DNA of 64,000 bases from Antedon mediterranea (lineage: Eukaryota; Echinodermata; Crinoidea; Comatulida; Antedonidae), in the NCBI RefSeq assembly GCF_964355755.1, contig NC_092672.1, positions 6,820,001-6,884,000 on the forward strand. Direction: 5' to 3'. Below are positions 1 to 12,200 of this stretch, piece by piece (the stretch's first letter is position 1; every line of letters starts with the position of its first letter). A program made the position numbers and the translations under genes. Below the pieces are notes generated by a model, which saw nothing but the letters and a program-made list of their open reading frames with translations, did not search any database and was not told the origin of the DNA.

Positions 1-959
1 GCTATAAAATATGTTTTTGTAAATGAATGTATATACAGTAACAGTTTTTAAATATGTTTTTTTATACTTTTTTTTAAACAATTATGGTTTTAATGTTGTT
101 TATTCTGCAAAAGTTATTTAATGGATTTATTTTTTACAACAGGGTACGTACGGTGTAACAACTTCTTTTTTTATTAATTTTAACTTTATTTGTAACTCCT
201 TTTAAATGTTTACTTCTCATTGCACCTGGCTTGTTCTTATTTCTAATGTTTAATAATATATTTTAATAGTGTACAGTGTTTCAAAAATCGAAATTTACAG
301 TTCAAGTTTAAACTAGGTATGTAAAAAGAAATAGTTAAATAATAATGCATTTTATTCCTAAGGGACTTAAAATTAAATAGTAAAGTGTAATGTCTACACC
401 TTTAACTAGTTTGTCAAAAAAATATGGTAGCGATATGATGCCATGTCCCTATATGAGCACATCACAATTTTTGTCACATAAAGTTTGATAGTGTAGACAG
501 GGCTTTAGACAAATTATTTACGAGCGAATACATGTTTGCATTGTACTTTTATAAGCATGTATTTTATTTTAAATATCGTACATGCCCACATAATGCCGTA
601 ATGGCATCGCATTATTAAAAGCTAGTTTATTGCTAGTTATGATCATAATAATTTATATATGAATAATTTTTTTAAGATCTGAAATTTTAGTCGTGTAAAT
701 ACGCCTGTTTATAGAATATAATAGATGACTTTGATAATATTATGTCATATGTTCACTTAAATTATTCTTGACCAGTGTTTTAATTTGGTTTTTTTTTGTA
801 ACAGCGAGATAAAAATAGATTTTTCATAATCTGTATCTCACGATTTTTGTTAAAGACCATTTTGAGGTAGCGTTAATCCGCAAAAAATGATTTTCAATTA
901 ATTAAAATAATTTACGCACTGTCGTTTATGACGCATAGCTAGTAACCATGATTAGTTGT

Positions 960-1085
960 CTCCACTTTGGACGCAACGAAATGATGTATCGCGCACCGCA
1001 CGTAATTTAACCAATCACGATGCGCTGAATCAATCATCGTAACGCCACCATGCGCTATTTTTTATCCTCATGGCGCAACCATTTG
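960..1085. mobile_element. Degenerate GACGCAACG/CCAATCA miniature element
   Basis: Contains GGACGCAACG, then a TTTAACCAATCACGATGCG segment and a weakly inverted partner (ATCATCG, GCGCAACC). It resembles the better preserved hairpin copies at 11097-11200, 12508-12642 and 14438-14793. Ends are unclear and the copy is old, so the boundaries are approximate. Confidence 0.35.
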
Positions 1086-2671
1086 TCCTTCAGGTCAAAG
1101 GTTAAACATCTCATTTATCTGTTAATTTAAATTATCTGATTTGAATATCGGTTATTATCGGTTAATTTTTCTCGAGTGATATCGGTTAACCCGTTTTCAC
1201 AGTAACTTTAACGGTTAATTATTGGTTAAGTAAGGACCACAATCCAAAACAAATATATTTCTACTTGATTGTGTATAATCCTGTATAAATATGTTGTTAA
1301 ATAAATAAATAAAATAATTATCGGTTAATTATCGATTACTTTTCTTTTATAAATATTTTAATACAGACTCATTATGTTATGTGTTTGGAGTCTTTTCGCG
1401 GATACAACGAATTAACCGCAACTCAAAAGTTTAATTAGTGCTGCTTTCACTACAGGTGGTTAATAGGTATTCAAGAAAACTGTTGATTTCTTATACTAAA
1501 CCTAATGTTTCAGGTACAGTCTCTCTTTGGGATGTGTCACTCACTGTTGTGCTACGCCAAATAACAAATTAATAACAATTGCATTTATGCTTTTCCTTTT
1601 TTCATCTGATATATAATGCTTTGAGAAATTGTCACCATCCTGATACAATGGTCATGGTAAGGCTAGATATTCCTACGCGAAAAGGTTCATTTCGGAGCTA
1701 CATTACCAAATCAAATTATGACAATGTTTTTAGTGACAATGCTCTATATTTTGTTTTTGTTCTTTGTTTTTGTTTTGTATGCGTTATATGACAATACTGT
1801 AACGTACAGTAACGAATAAAATAATTACCTTATTATTATGATGATACAGACAATCAGATGTGAAACACGTGTATTGCTGTGTTACGGAATTTGCCTACAA
1901 CACTGGAGAATATTGTATGTAAAGATACAGCACTAAAGAATCATCATAATAAAACCATTTTATCAATTACTTTTCCGTTAATGGTTACGTTGCTGTTGTC
2001 AACGTTTTCTTCCAATTTCGATAATAGAATGCCGCAACTCGAGTTTATTAAAAAGTAATATCATTTATATTTTTAAAAGCAATCAACTATGTATAAAATT
2101 AATACCACCATTCAGGATGTAGGTTGGATAGTAAACCTTTTATCGTAGTGTAAACATCAGTAAACTGGTTTGGGCCTAGAAGATCAATTCCTAATACATT
2201 ATGCTTCGTTATGAACGATTAACTATTCAGTGAGTTTTCTAAATTCTTCGGTATAAATAAGAGCTCACATTATGTTACAGTTGTTAAATATATACATACA
2301 GCTTGTAGTTGAAATAGTCACTGTGCTTCACAAACGCGACGTGTTCGCAATATTCCAGTATAGTTGTCTTTCATTGTATTCCAAACAACGTAGGCCTAGG
2401 CATACCATCGGTATGCCAGCTTTCAATCATCTTTGAGTTACTGGAGCTGCCAACTATTGTATAATTAACGTCTTAATATTTCTTGTGGTCAGAATAACAT
2501 ACATAGAACTATGCTAGATGTTTAATACAATTGAAACAATATATTTCACTAAATTGCAGTGCATACGTGTTAACAGCAATGTCAGAATTGTATTTAAACA
2601 TATTATTACCAATTCAAATTAGAAACAGGTGTGACGACCTTTTTTATTTGTTGGTAAATGTAAGATATTAA

Positions 2672-3238
2672 AATATGTATTGTCCCCAAACACACCATGA
2701 AAGATGAAGATTAATTAAATCAGATCAGGTTATTTTATAGTTTTAATAATGTTAATCCATTCTGTACAAAAAACCGGAAAAAACAAGATGGCACGTATCA
2801 TTTTAAATGTTGGTCCGAGGTCTCACATAGGTGCCAAAGAGCTTTCCGTTCTTGGGTTTCTTAATGTCAGCCTCAGAAATAAGTTTTTAAGATTAAATTA
2901 TGTTCACAAAATTCGCTATAACTTTAATACGCCTTCTTTCCTTAAGGATAACTTTTTGTTAATTTTTGATCATCATAACCATTTCACCAGGGGTACAACA
3001 TTTAATTCAATCAATCAATTCTCATATAAAATGACAAAATAAATGGTCAAATTCAACCAAGAACCCATTGGCTGGCAGCATATTTGACTATTTTGTTGCT
3101 TTAAATTACAGTTTTTTTCAGGTCAATAATTTTTTTAATTCAATTTTTGTTCAAAGTGAATCACTATTATGTGACATTAAAAGGGCATATTAAAAAAAAA
3201 AATACAAATTATTTTTTCAGTTGGACAATACTACGTCT
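2672..3238. mobile_element. TTAA-flanked miniature inverted-repeat element, long copy
   Basis: Terminal sequences ATGTATTGTCC (left) and GGACAATACTACGTCT (right) are inverted, and TTAA lies directly outside both ends. The interior shares the 'ATGAAGATTAATTAAATC', 'CCATTGGCTGGCAGC' and 'TTTTTTCAG' blocks of the copies at 21599-21955 and 51359-51603. It carries about 200 extra bases (roughly 2785-2990) absent from the others, in which a 97-codon frame of no recognised function lies. Target choice is that of the piggyBac superfamily. No transposase is present, so it is non-autonomous. Confidence 0.65.
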
Positions 3239-3739
3239 TTAAGATAAGAATTAGAAAACACAATTATACTATCATATAGACTCTTTATTTACTGTATATT
3301 GATCTATAACTATTATTACAATAAAACAATACTTAAACCTAATGATATATACAAAATATGTCATATAAAAATATAACAATGGCAAGGTGCGTCATGGACA
3401 GAATTAGCCGATGGTAAAACAGTAAAACGACAATTGGGTCTTAATTTATTATCATAAAAACAGTATTACACAAACACAAACAGAGTTCATCATATAAAAA
3501 TAATTAAATACTAATTAAAATACGATAATGACTGAAATATATTTAGGCTTTGCGATTCTTAAATATAATACAACATTTAATGCTTTAAATCATACGTTGT
3601 AGGCCTATAGAGAAACGAACAGCAATCATGTTTGAAAATCATGAATTTCATTCATTATGGAACGCGATATCGCCGCTAATTGCTAAGAAATAAAAACAAA
3701 AATGTTATGCAGTATTCGGATCACGTGGAATTTTCAACA

Positions 3740-3865
3740 GCAGCGTTCAACGTTATGAGTGGTAGGCGCAAGCGCACGTCAAGTAATTTTAACCAATCGC
3801 GACGCAGTAGATCACCCGAACTGTTGCTTGTGATTGGTTAATTTTGAAGCGAACCAAGCTTAGGC
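3740..3865. mobile_element. CCAATCA-type miniature hairpin element
   Basis: Inverted halves are recognisable as TAATTTTAACCAATCGCGACG on one side and GTGATTGGTTAATTTTGAAGCG on the other, with GCGCAAGCGCACGTC outside. It is the same family as the copies in G1 introns. Terminal repeats are diverged. Confidence 0.45.
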
Positions 3866-5598
3866 AATTAGCCTAAAAGGGTAGGCCCATCAAAGACGGT
3901 ACATCTTGGTATTAAATAAACCTGCTGTCCGAACGAGACGCAGATACTCGTGATGACATGAAGCTACCCGATTTTAAGTGCACATGTGTCCAGTATCATA
4001 GGCAAATTCCATAATACAATATCACATGTTATACCTGTGTCGTGGAAGGTTAGGTTAAGGATTAGAGTATGTACAAACTACTTTGTATGCGTTTTACATA
4101 TAATGCTGTATCACAGAATTGTCCATGATATCTTGTACTAAGAGTCGTCTACAGGAAATAATATATTTTATAACGTAACAGTATTAATTCAAATGTTGCA
4201 TGTTTCATCGCCATCATTGAAGCTTAAATGAGTTTAAAATGTAATAGCAATATGATGATTAATAATTGTATATCATCAATCAGGATAAACTATCTTTATG
4301 CTAACCATTGTGTCAAAATTACGTTCTTACAGAAGCCAATATCTCTTACAAAGAACCATGAATAAGAAGAACGAACTAGTTGATCAAGATCGGTGAGAGG
4401 ATTGCCATCGATCTATTTCTATTATAAATTCCTACTAAACTCTAGCAAATTGCTAAATATAATTTCGTACATTACAGCAACAATTGAGTTGCTGAGTAAA
4501 TTGTGGATTGTATATTACATTGATGTATTAATATGTCTTTTAGGCTAACTGTTGATGAATAATCTATGGTTTTTATGGTATTTTAAGTCATAATACGTGC
4601 AGAAGTTCGATATTTTGTTATTATATTATTGTGCTTCTTTATATTAACTATAATCGCCGTCATTACACCGATAATCACTCACTATTCAATGAAAAGTGTA
4701 CTACGAGGGAAGATTGAACATTCTCAATTTAAACATAATCTGTTTATATATTATATAAGCATCATCATCATTATCATCGTCATCATCATCATCATCTAAC
4801 AAACAGAAATCATCATTGTTATACCATCGTCGTTTCGTTATATTGTCGTGTAAAAATATCTAAATTTTAATAAAATAAGTATGACACTTTTCATCTCACG
4901 AAGTGTCTACTAAGACTCAACAGGTATTGAATCTAAGCAACGTCCTGTCCATGCTCATATCGCTTTTTTTATACTATAGATATATCTACTGTCAGTATCT
5001 TGTTCAATGTATTCTATGTATGAAAGGCCGAAAAGGCATTATTCTCGATCTACTGGTATGCACAGTCAAATGCATGCCGGGCGAATGACGTTAGCGTCAC
5101 CAATAGTGACTGGAACAACTATTTATTATTACCTACCAGTACTCCATGCACTTTCGTTAATGAAAAATTTTCTTTTGTATTAATAATAATTATAAAAGAC
5201 CTATAATATTCCTTTATACGAAATACATTGCCAAAAACATTTCTTGTTTTATTATTATTCTAGTGATTATATAAATTAATCATCTGCCAGAATATATTTA
5301 TCGATTTGGTTTTGCAGAGCTGATAATAATAATAATTAATGTATACTTCGGCGCATCTTCTAATTTCAAGATTCAAATATTCTGTCTATTGTTATTATTT
5401 GAAAGTAATTATTCACTGTTGCTACCTTTTTTAACAAATAGAATAAATTATTAAACCTAAAAAAATGTAATAATAAACATATTTTTTAAGTGTTATGAGT
5501 ACTTTTATATGTTGATCTATGGTCGTTTTTTAGAATTATTATTTTTTCTTCATTATGAGAATGCTTCTATTTTTGTACAATTGTAGCACCAGATTTAA

Positions 5599-6180
5599 AG
5601 AATGGGTCTTGTTTCACAATACTTGTTCTGCTTCACTGGTCACAACAGAAACGTTGGGTGGCGTTTAAATTGTGGTCGCAATTGTTTTGTAGCATCAGTT
5701 TTGCAGCAATGCATGTTTCACAATGTTTGTTCTGCTTCACTGGTCACAGCCAAAACAGTTGAACTGCGTTACGACATGATGATCGTAATTGTTTTATAGC
5801 ATAAGTTTTTCAGCACAAGTTCTGAAGCAGAGTGCCTGTATCACAATGTTTGTTCTGCTTCACTGGTCACAGCAAAAACAAAAGTTGAGCTGCGTTAACG
5901 TGGTGGTCGCAATTGTTTGTAGCATCAATTTTGCAGCAGTGTTTGTTTTACACTGTTTGTTCTGCTCCACTGGTCACAGCAAAAACAAAAGTTGAGCTGC
6001 GTTACTACGTGGTGGTCGCAATTGTTTGTAGCATCAATTTTGCAGCAGCAGTATTTGTTTTACACTGTTTGTTCTGCTTCACTGGTGTCAGCCGAAAAAG
6101 TTGAACTGTGTTAACTACATGGTGGCATGGTCGTTATTGTTTTGCATGCAGAGAAGAGATTGACAAAAGTCAGGGTCGTT
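5599..6180. repeat. Minisatellite, about five units of 104-123 bp
   Basis: The anchor GTTCTGCTTCACTGGTCACA, or a close variant, recurs near 5625, 5729, 5852, 5959 and 6071. Between anchors lie repeated segments AAAACAAAAGTTGAGCTGCG, TGGTGGTCGCAATTGTTTG and TAGCATCAATTTTGCAGCA. Unit length varies through small indels. Short open frames across it are by-products of the repeat. It ends about 50 bp past the stop codon of G1, so it lies in or beside the G1 3' UTR. Confidence 0.85.
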
Positions 6181-6234
6181 AAGTGTGGTCGCAAAATTAT
6201 TTGTACCCCTGTAGAGTCGAATGTGTGTGTAGGC

Positions 6235-9200
6235 TTAAGTGGAATCCTTGCCTTGGATAGTTAAACGAATTACTATGATGTCTAATGTTGCAATTATGGC
6301 TACAGAGAGTGCCACCAGTAGAAACACCCGGTCGAGAATGGCACCGATATCTTTCCATTCCATCAATATTAAAGTCTCCTCTGCGTCCTCTGTCATTCTC
6401 TTTGAAATTCCCTTTAACTCCTCTAAAATATCTTCCAGCTCTTTATTAACTATTCTACAGGTTCGATTTGATTGCGGGTTATTTTCCGTTCTATCATTTC
6501 CTTCTAAAAAATTAGTTTCCCGAAACTTTTTTCCATTCGGCTTACCATTGTCTGACGTGTCGGTTTTATTGTTGAAATTATTACTAGTGGTTCGAATAAC
6601 GTCAACTTTTGTGGTCATGCCATTTTCAAATGCGTAGTTTTCGTTACCGTTTCTTCTTGCTGCGTATGTGACTCCTCTGACAGAAGACGCACGTGGCGTG
6701 TAAAATACAATGCGAGCTACAGTTTTAAGCATCAAAATACGTAGCCAACTGGGTGCCCTTACACCGCCATTTTTATTATATACGTTTAGTATGAAGGCTG
6801 TAAATAATATAGAGAGGCATCCCATGCTGATAAGTATGGTAAAGTATCGACCTAAAAGAAACATAAAAAATGAACCATGTAGGCTAAACTTAAAGAGTAA
6901 ACAGTCTCTTAAATGTAACGAAAAAACAGCAGCCGCTTTGGTGTGAAGGTAATTTCTGTTGTAGTAAATAATATTAGTAAGATAATACGTATTGGAATAT
7001 ATACAATATTCGGGAATGAATTGGAAAACTTATGACTCATTTAGTATTGTAGAGCCTATAGGCCTATTAATGAGGCCTAAACATTTTTCTGGTGAGTATT
7101 ACATGACACTTATAGCTTCAATTTGACTTAATTTTAACTATTTAGACAAAATTCAGCCTATTCACACCATAGTTAGTACTTACTAAGTAACGGAGAACTG
7201 TCAGCACTTGGCGGTAATGTTTCGGCAATAAGTTGCTGGAAAAGAATAATTGCTAGAAGATTGGTTATAGCAAACGAAATCTTCTCGTCACATTCTGGAG
7301 GCAGATAGAACACCAACATCGTAACGAACGATAATAACACGCATGGAATCAAAATGTTACCCATGAAGAACTCTGGTCTTCGCTTTAAGATCAACGTGTA
7401 TTCCAGGCTTGGGTAAGGTTCTGGGCAGCAATTATATTTTGCGACATATCTCTCGCCAAGTACTGTCGACAACTCCCAGACTCCATTCTCGTCGAATTCT
7501 GTCTGTTCATTATGGGCACCGCCTGGAAAATCTAAGTTTAATTGCCAGCCATTGTACAGCCATGAGGCAAACTTTAAAGTGCAGTGTTGCTTGTCGAAAG
7601 GGAAATATTCTACATTCATCCGACAGAAGCTGGTGAGGATGGAGGGAGCTGCCTTGACAACCGTTCCGTCCGATTGTATTATGAAGTAAAGGCCTTCTTT
7701 GAGTCGCTCAAAATCTTTGTCAACACTGTAAACATTAAAGAAAACCATCTTAGTGTTTCATTACACACAAGTTTTTTTTTTGCGAACAAATGGGCTTTAC
7801 TTAAAGCTCAGGTACAGGCATGAATTTTAAATATAATATTTGGTTAATTGTACATAAATCAAATATTTGTAACAGAAATCGAGACGAAAAAACATGAATT
7901 TCCCTTAATATGGTCAAATACAAAATTTGGCAAAATTCTTCCATAAAAACCAGGAAGACTTTTTTCAGTAGTTAGGTAGTTAACCTAATGTAATAACATG
8001 CCTGGTGACTCCCTAGACGGTGAAAAAAGATGGTGGATATACGGTGGATAATTTTTGCTATAGCATGAAAATAAAAATCTGAAGTTGAATAAAAATATCA
8101 GAAATGTAATATTCAAGTTATATTACCTATATTTAGTCATCTGATAACATTTTTTACCACACCATTTATTTTTCATAGCTTTTTAAAATGCCTCTCTATT
8201 TACAAAATTTGTGTACAAAAGAATAGAGATTTTACTGTGTAATTTGAACTATCCCCCCACTGATAAGAAAGTGCTTATTTTCAACAAGCTCGTGTAACAC
8301 AAATAAAATCCCAAAAATTATGAAACATAGGGGAAACTATAGATCGATAATTATTGGAATGTATGATCAATAGAAATTTTTTGCCCGCACCTGGCCTTTA
8401 AAATCATGATGATAATTAAAAATGAAAATTGTATGATGGTGATTTAGATTGAATGTTAATGATGGCTGCTTTTCATGTATTTTAAGGATGATGATGATGA
8501 AGTTGTCAGAATAAATAATGCTGATAATAACGTGGTTGTGATTGGAACAAAGAAAAAGAATGTGATCTGTACGATTATGTAAGACGCAATGAATCATGTT
8601 AGGACATTAATAATTTGTTTGATTTATGAATGTATAATTAATATATAGGGCCTACTTGTTGTAAAGTGTTATGTCCGGTTCCCATAATGTCCCAGGCCGC
8701 ATGTGAACAGAGCTTATGTTGCCATAGTCAGACGCATTCCATGGAATAAGTTCGTCTTTCCATTCCTAAAATAGCAAAAGATTGACCACGTATTATATTA
8801 AATGCTTGCTGTTCAAATCTTATTGCATGTATTGCTCTTCTTTGTGGTCTAATCACACTAAAGTGTACTTAATGCCCTACGGGTATGTTACAACAATGCT
8901 CTTCGATTATTGTTAAGATTTCCAAGATACTGCAGTGCTAGTGACATTTATTTGTTATTAATGATGTCCCGTCATTTGGGAAATATCTAAGAAAATCTGT
9001 CTTTTCATTGTAACAGAGAATGTCAGCTGGCAAAAATGAAATGATAGAATGTATGATGATGTCATCATTTGAATCATCCAGGCTCCATATAACAAAATGA
9101 TGGAGATCCTGAGGTGATCTTTTCTATTTCTGTTTTCTCCATAGGGCGTTTCCAACTTTTCTAACTTTTTGAGCTCAAGTATTATACGTTTGAAACGCCG

Positions 9201-12200
9201 TATGTGCCAAAATATTTATCTTTTTACTATTATTAATACGAAACACAGTTTAGGCTAGACTATATGATACCTCACGACAGGAATCGACTGTTTCAATCAA
9301 TCAACTCATGTGCATTGTTCAGGTTTGTAAGCATTTGACTTGAACATTATAAAATAACCTATTAATTGTCGTTTAATATTTAGTTATCGTCGGGTTATGT
9401 TTAATTTTAAACTCTTTAATGGAGTGGATCAATCGCCCATTCCCCTTTATTGTTTATCGGCAAACATTCATGAAGCAGTAGCATGTATACTGTGTGCATC
9501 GTTATTGTAATATGATGCACACATTAACGAATAGATGGAAAAATCAATATTCAGTCTGCACCAATGTTGACAGAAAATGTAACTAATATTGGCAATACCA
9601 TTAAAAGTCTGAGCTACTATGTTGTAACTCTTACATAAACACATGTGATGATGTAGGGCGCAATGAATCGGAAGTTCGTGTCTGTCGTTTAGCTTAGTTA
9701 TTCTACTTCTTAACGGTAATTTCATCTAATTATTACTCTACTTGACTACAACAAATGAAAAGTCGACAAGCTAAAAATATTACATTTTATATAGAAATCG
9801 TCTAAGTTCAAATTTCAGTCTTAATCGACATTTGGTCAGTAGTCCAGTTCGGTCTAAAACGACATTTGACAAGTAGTTATAGGTATAAATAGACATTTGG
9901 CCTGTTGTAGAAAAAAAAATTGAAAGGTGAAAAATACGTGTTTTATAAGGATACCGTGCGTGACGTGTCCATGCCATTATTCCTCATGTATTCAACACGC
10001 ACACCGACCTTAATACTAACCGCGTCACTTGTAATTATAATGATTGGTTTATTTTGCCGGCGTCATTTGATAGCCAATAAGCGCTTGTGCATTGTATAGA
10101 TTTTTTTCTCAACTTAATAAATTTGTTCTTCGAAACAACAGACAAATTCGTTTATGCTTCATTTCATTAGTTCTTTACGAATTATATCAGTGAAACAATA
10201 TAATGCAGTAGGCCTAATTAACGCATTACTGTTTGTTTGTTTGTTTGTTTTATTAGTTTCTCCACACATTGTAAAATAAAAGATAAAAATTAACTGTATT
10301 ATTTCACTTATAGGCCTATACCGTAATTCGTAACCTTACTTTTTTAAACGAATTACTGAACTATTCAATCATCCAACTAGACTACAATAAGGAACGAAAT
10401 TGAATTACATGGATAATACAGACGATTTTGAGAGTCATCACTAACATTGTTAAAATGTTGTTAAAATGAATATACAGTAAAAAGATGGTTTGGCGCTCTT
10501 TTATACGGTAGCTTATGACTAAAATATAAACGTCAATTTTACTTTTTCATGGAAAAAAGCGGTTGTATGGCATTCGAGACGCCTACAATCAAGTTAATTC
10601 TGCGTTAATGATAACAACTTATCGGATTAAGAATGATACTACAATTAATGATCGATCCGAATTCTAAAGATTACAGAATGTCGTCACATCACGTGTACAA
10701 GTCCAAATTATATCCACTTTCGTCATAGATCACTCGAAAGATTCAAAACACAAATTAATGTTTCAAATCCCTACTCAAAACGCGTTTTATACCATTATAT
10801 TAGAAATTCGATTATCTATGTTTCGAGAATTACTATAATGAATTGATTTCTCGGAGCTCATTAGTAGGTGCTTTATAACTGTTCACGGGCGCCTGTTTTT
10901 GTTTTTTATTCATTAACGGAAGATTCGTAAACCATTGGCCTAGTGCGAGTAATTCTGAGTAGGAGTATATAATGCGGTACTGGCCTAGAAACAGAATCGT
11001 AAAACGTAATCAGTTTAATTTATTATAAAGAGTTAAGATCCATTCATCGAGGTGAATCATACTGAAGCTTGGTTACCACTATTATGGATAAAACACAAAG
11101 ACGTAAGCTGAACGCAAGTAATTTGACCAATCATAAGCGATGGATTATTCGAACCATCGCTTGTCATTGGTCAGCTCGCTTGGCGTTGCGCTTTTAGGTT
11201 CTTCTAGCTTTAGTAGTGAACTGTGTTGTGCTGTGGGATCGATTTTAACGCCTCTCCTCCAAAATACACAGGGCATATCGGTATCCATTTTCCGCGAAGA
11301 AGACGCTGTTCCTTTAAGTACGGACCTGGTAACACTTATCGTAACTGACAATTATGAAAGAAAGTCAGTGTTTATATTGTTGCAATATTTGACGAGCAGC
11401 CATTATATAACAAATCGATAGACAATTTAATCGCTCCGGTAACCACGAGGTTCAGACATCAACTATTCTAAATTACTAATATTATTATGTGTAAAGTTTA
11501 TAAAAAATCCAGCGAAGAAGACCGTGCATTGTTTTAATAGCATGTGAGCCGCCACTGTTATTCGGTAAACATTTTGCACCTATTCGCTAGCATTACTAAA
11601 ATACAAGGTATAAAGTTTGATAATGTAGACAGATATTTACAATTTTATATTTTAATGCGTATAATCCACATTAAGAATAAAACTAGGATCGATATTATTA
11701 TAATAACGGATTAACGAAAAACATTATACTAACCATTCTCATCCAACCACTGATTGTTAATTCCTGTCTTTTTTCTACCTATAAGACAAAAACAACCCGA
11801 GGGATTATTCGTAATATATTAATGATGCGTCGGTGGAATCATCGCACGAAGTGATTAATAGTAATACATTGAGCAAAGTGTATACACATACTACTGGATT
11901 TTCCCGTCGGTAATTAAACTGTAGGCCTAATACTGGTATATTGAGAAACCACCTGATACAAGAGCACTATCTGTGACAATAAATATCATGCAGTATTACG
12001 CCTTCTGGTATTAACTTTTATCCAATATGGACACATGTGCCTATTGATATGGCATGTGCTTGTGTATAATATAATTAATAATTCATAAAAATATAAGTAC
12101 CAGAATTTTTGGTATCCAATTTTGTTACATAGGCGGTCACCATTTTGAAAAAAATAATTTTAAGACATTCTACATAATTATCATCAAAAAAAGGTTTCAG

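Larger units (their letters stand above)
1..5598. other. Intergenic region downstream of the receptor array
   Basis: I see no coding gene here. Reading frames are short, have no recognisable domain and are not preserved elsewhere in the window. The stretch is AT-rich and holds two GACGCAACG/CCAATCA-type miniature inverted-repeat elements (about 960-1085 and 3740-3865), one long copy of the TTAA-flanked element (2672-3238), and a short imperfect CAT/ATC microsatellite near 4760-4797. Because all receptor genes run on the minus strand, this is 3' flank of the last gene. Confidence 0.6.

Noticed and set aside
2749-3042. 97-codon frame within the long TTAA-type element
   Set aside because: It is too short and lacks any transposase motif; other copies of the element do not contain it.
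8958-9155. Frame ending GAWMIQM that looks like a loop D exon of G1
   Set aside because: No GT donor follows and the length is wrong; a perfect 45-nt exon with both splice sites exists at 11734-11778.
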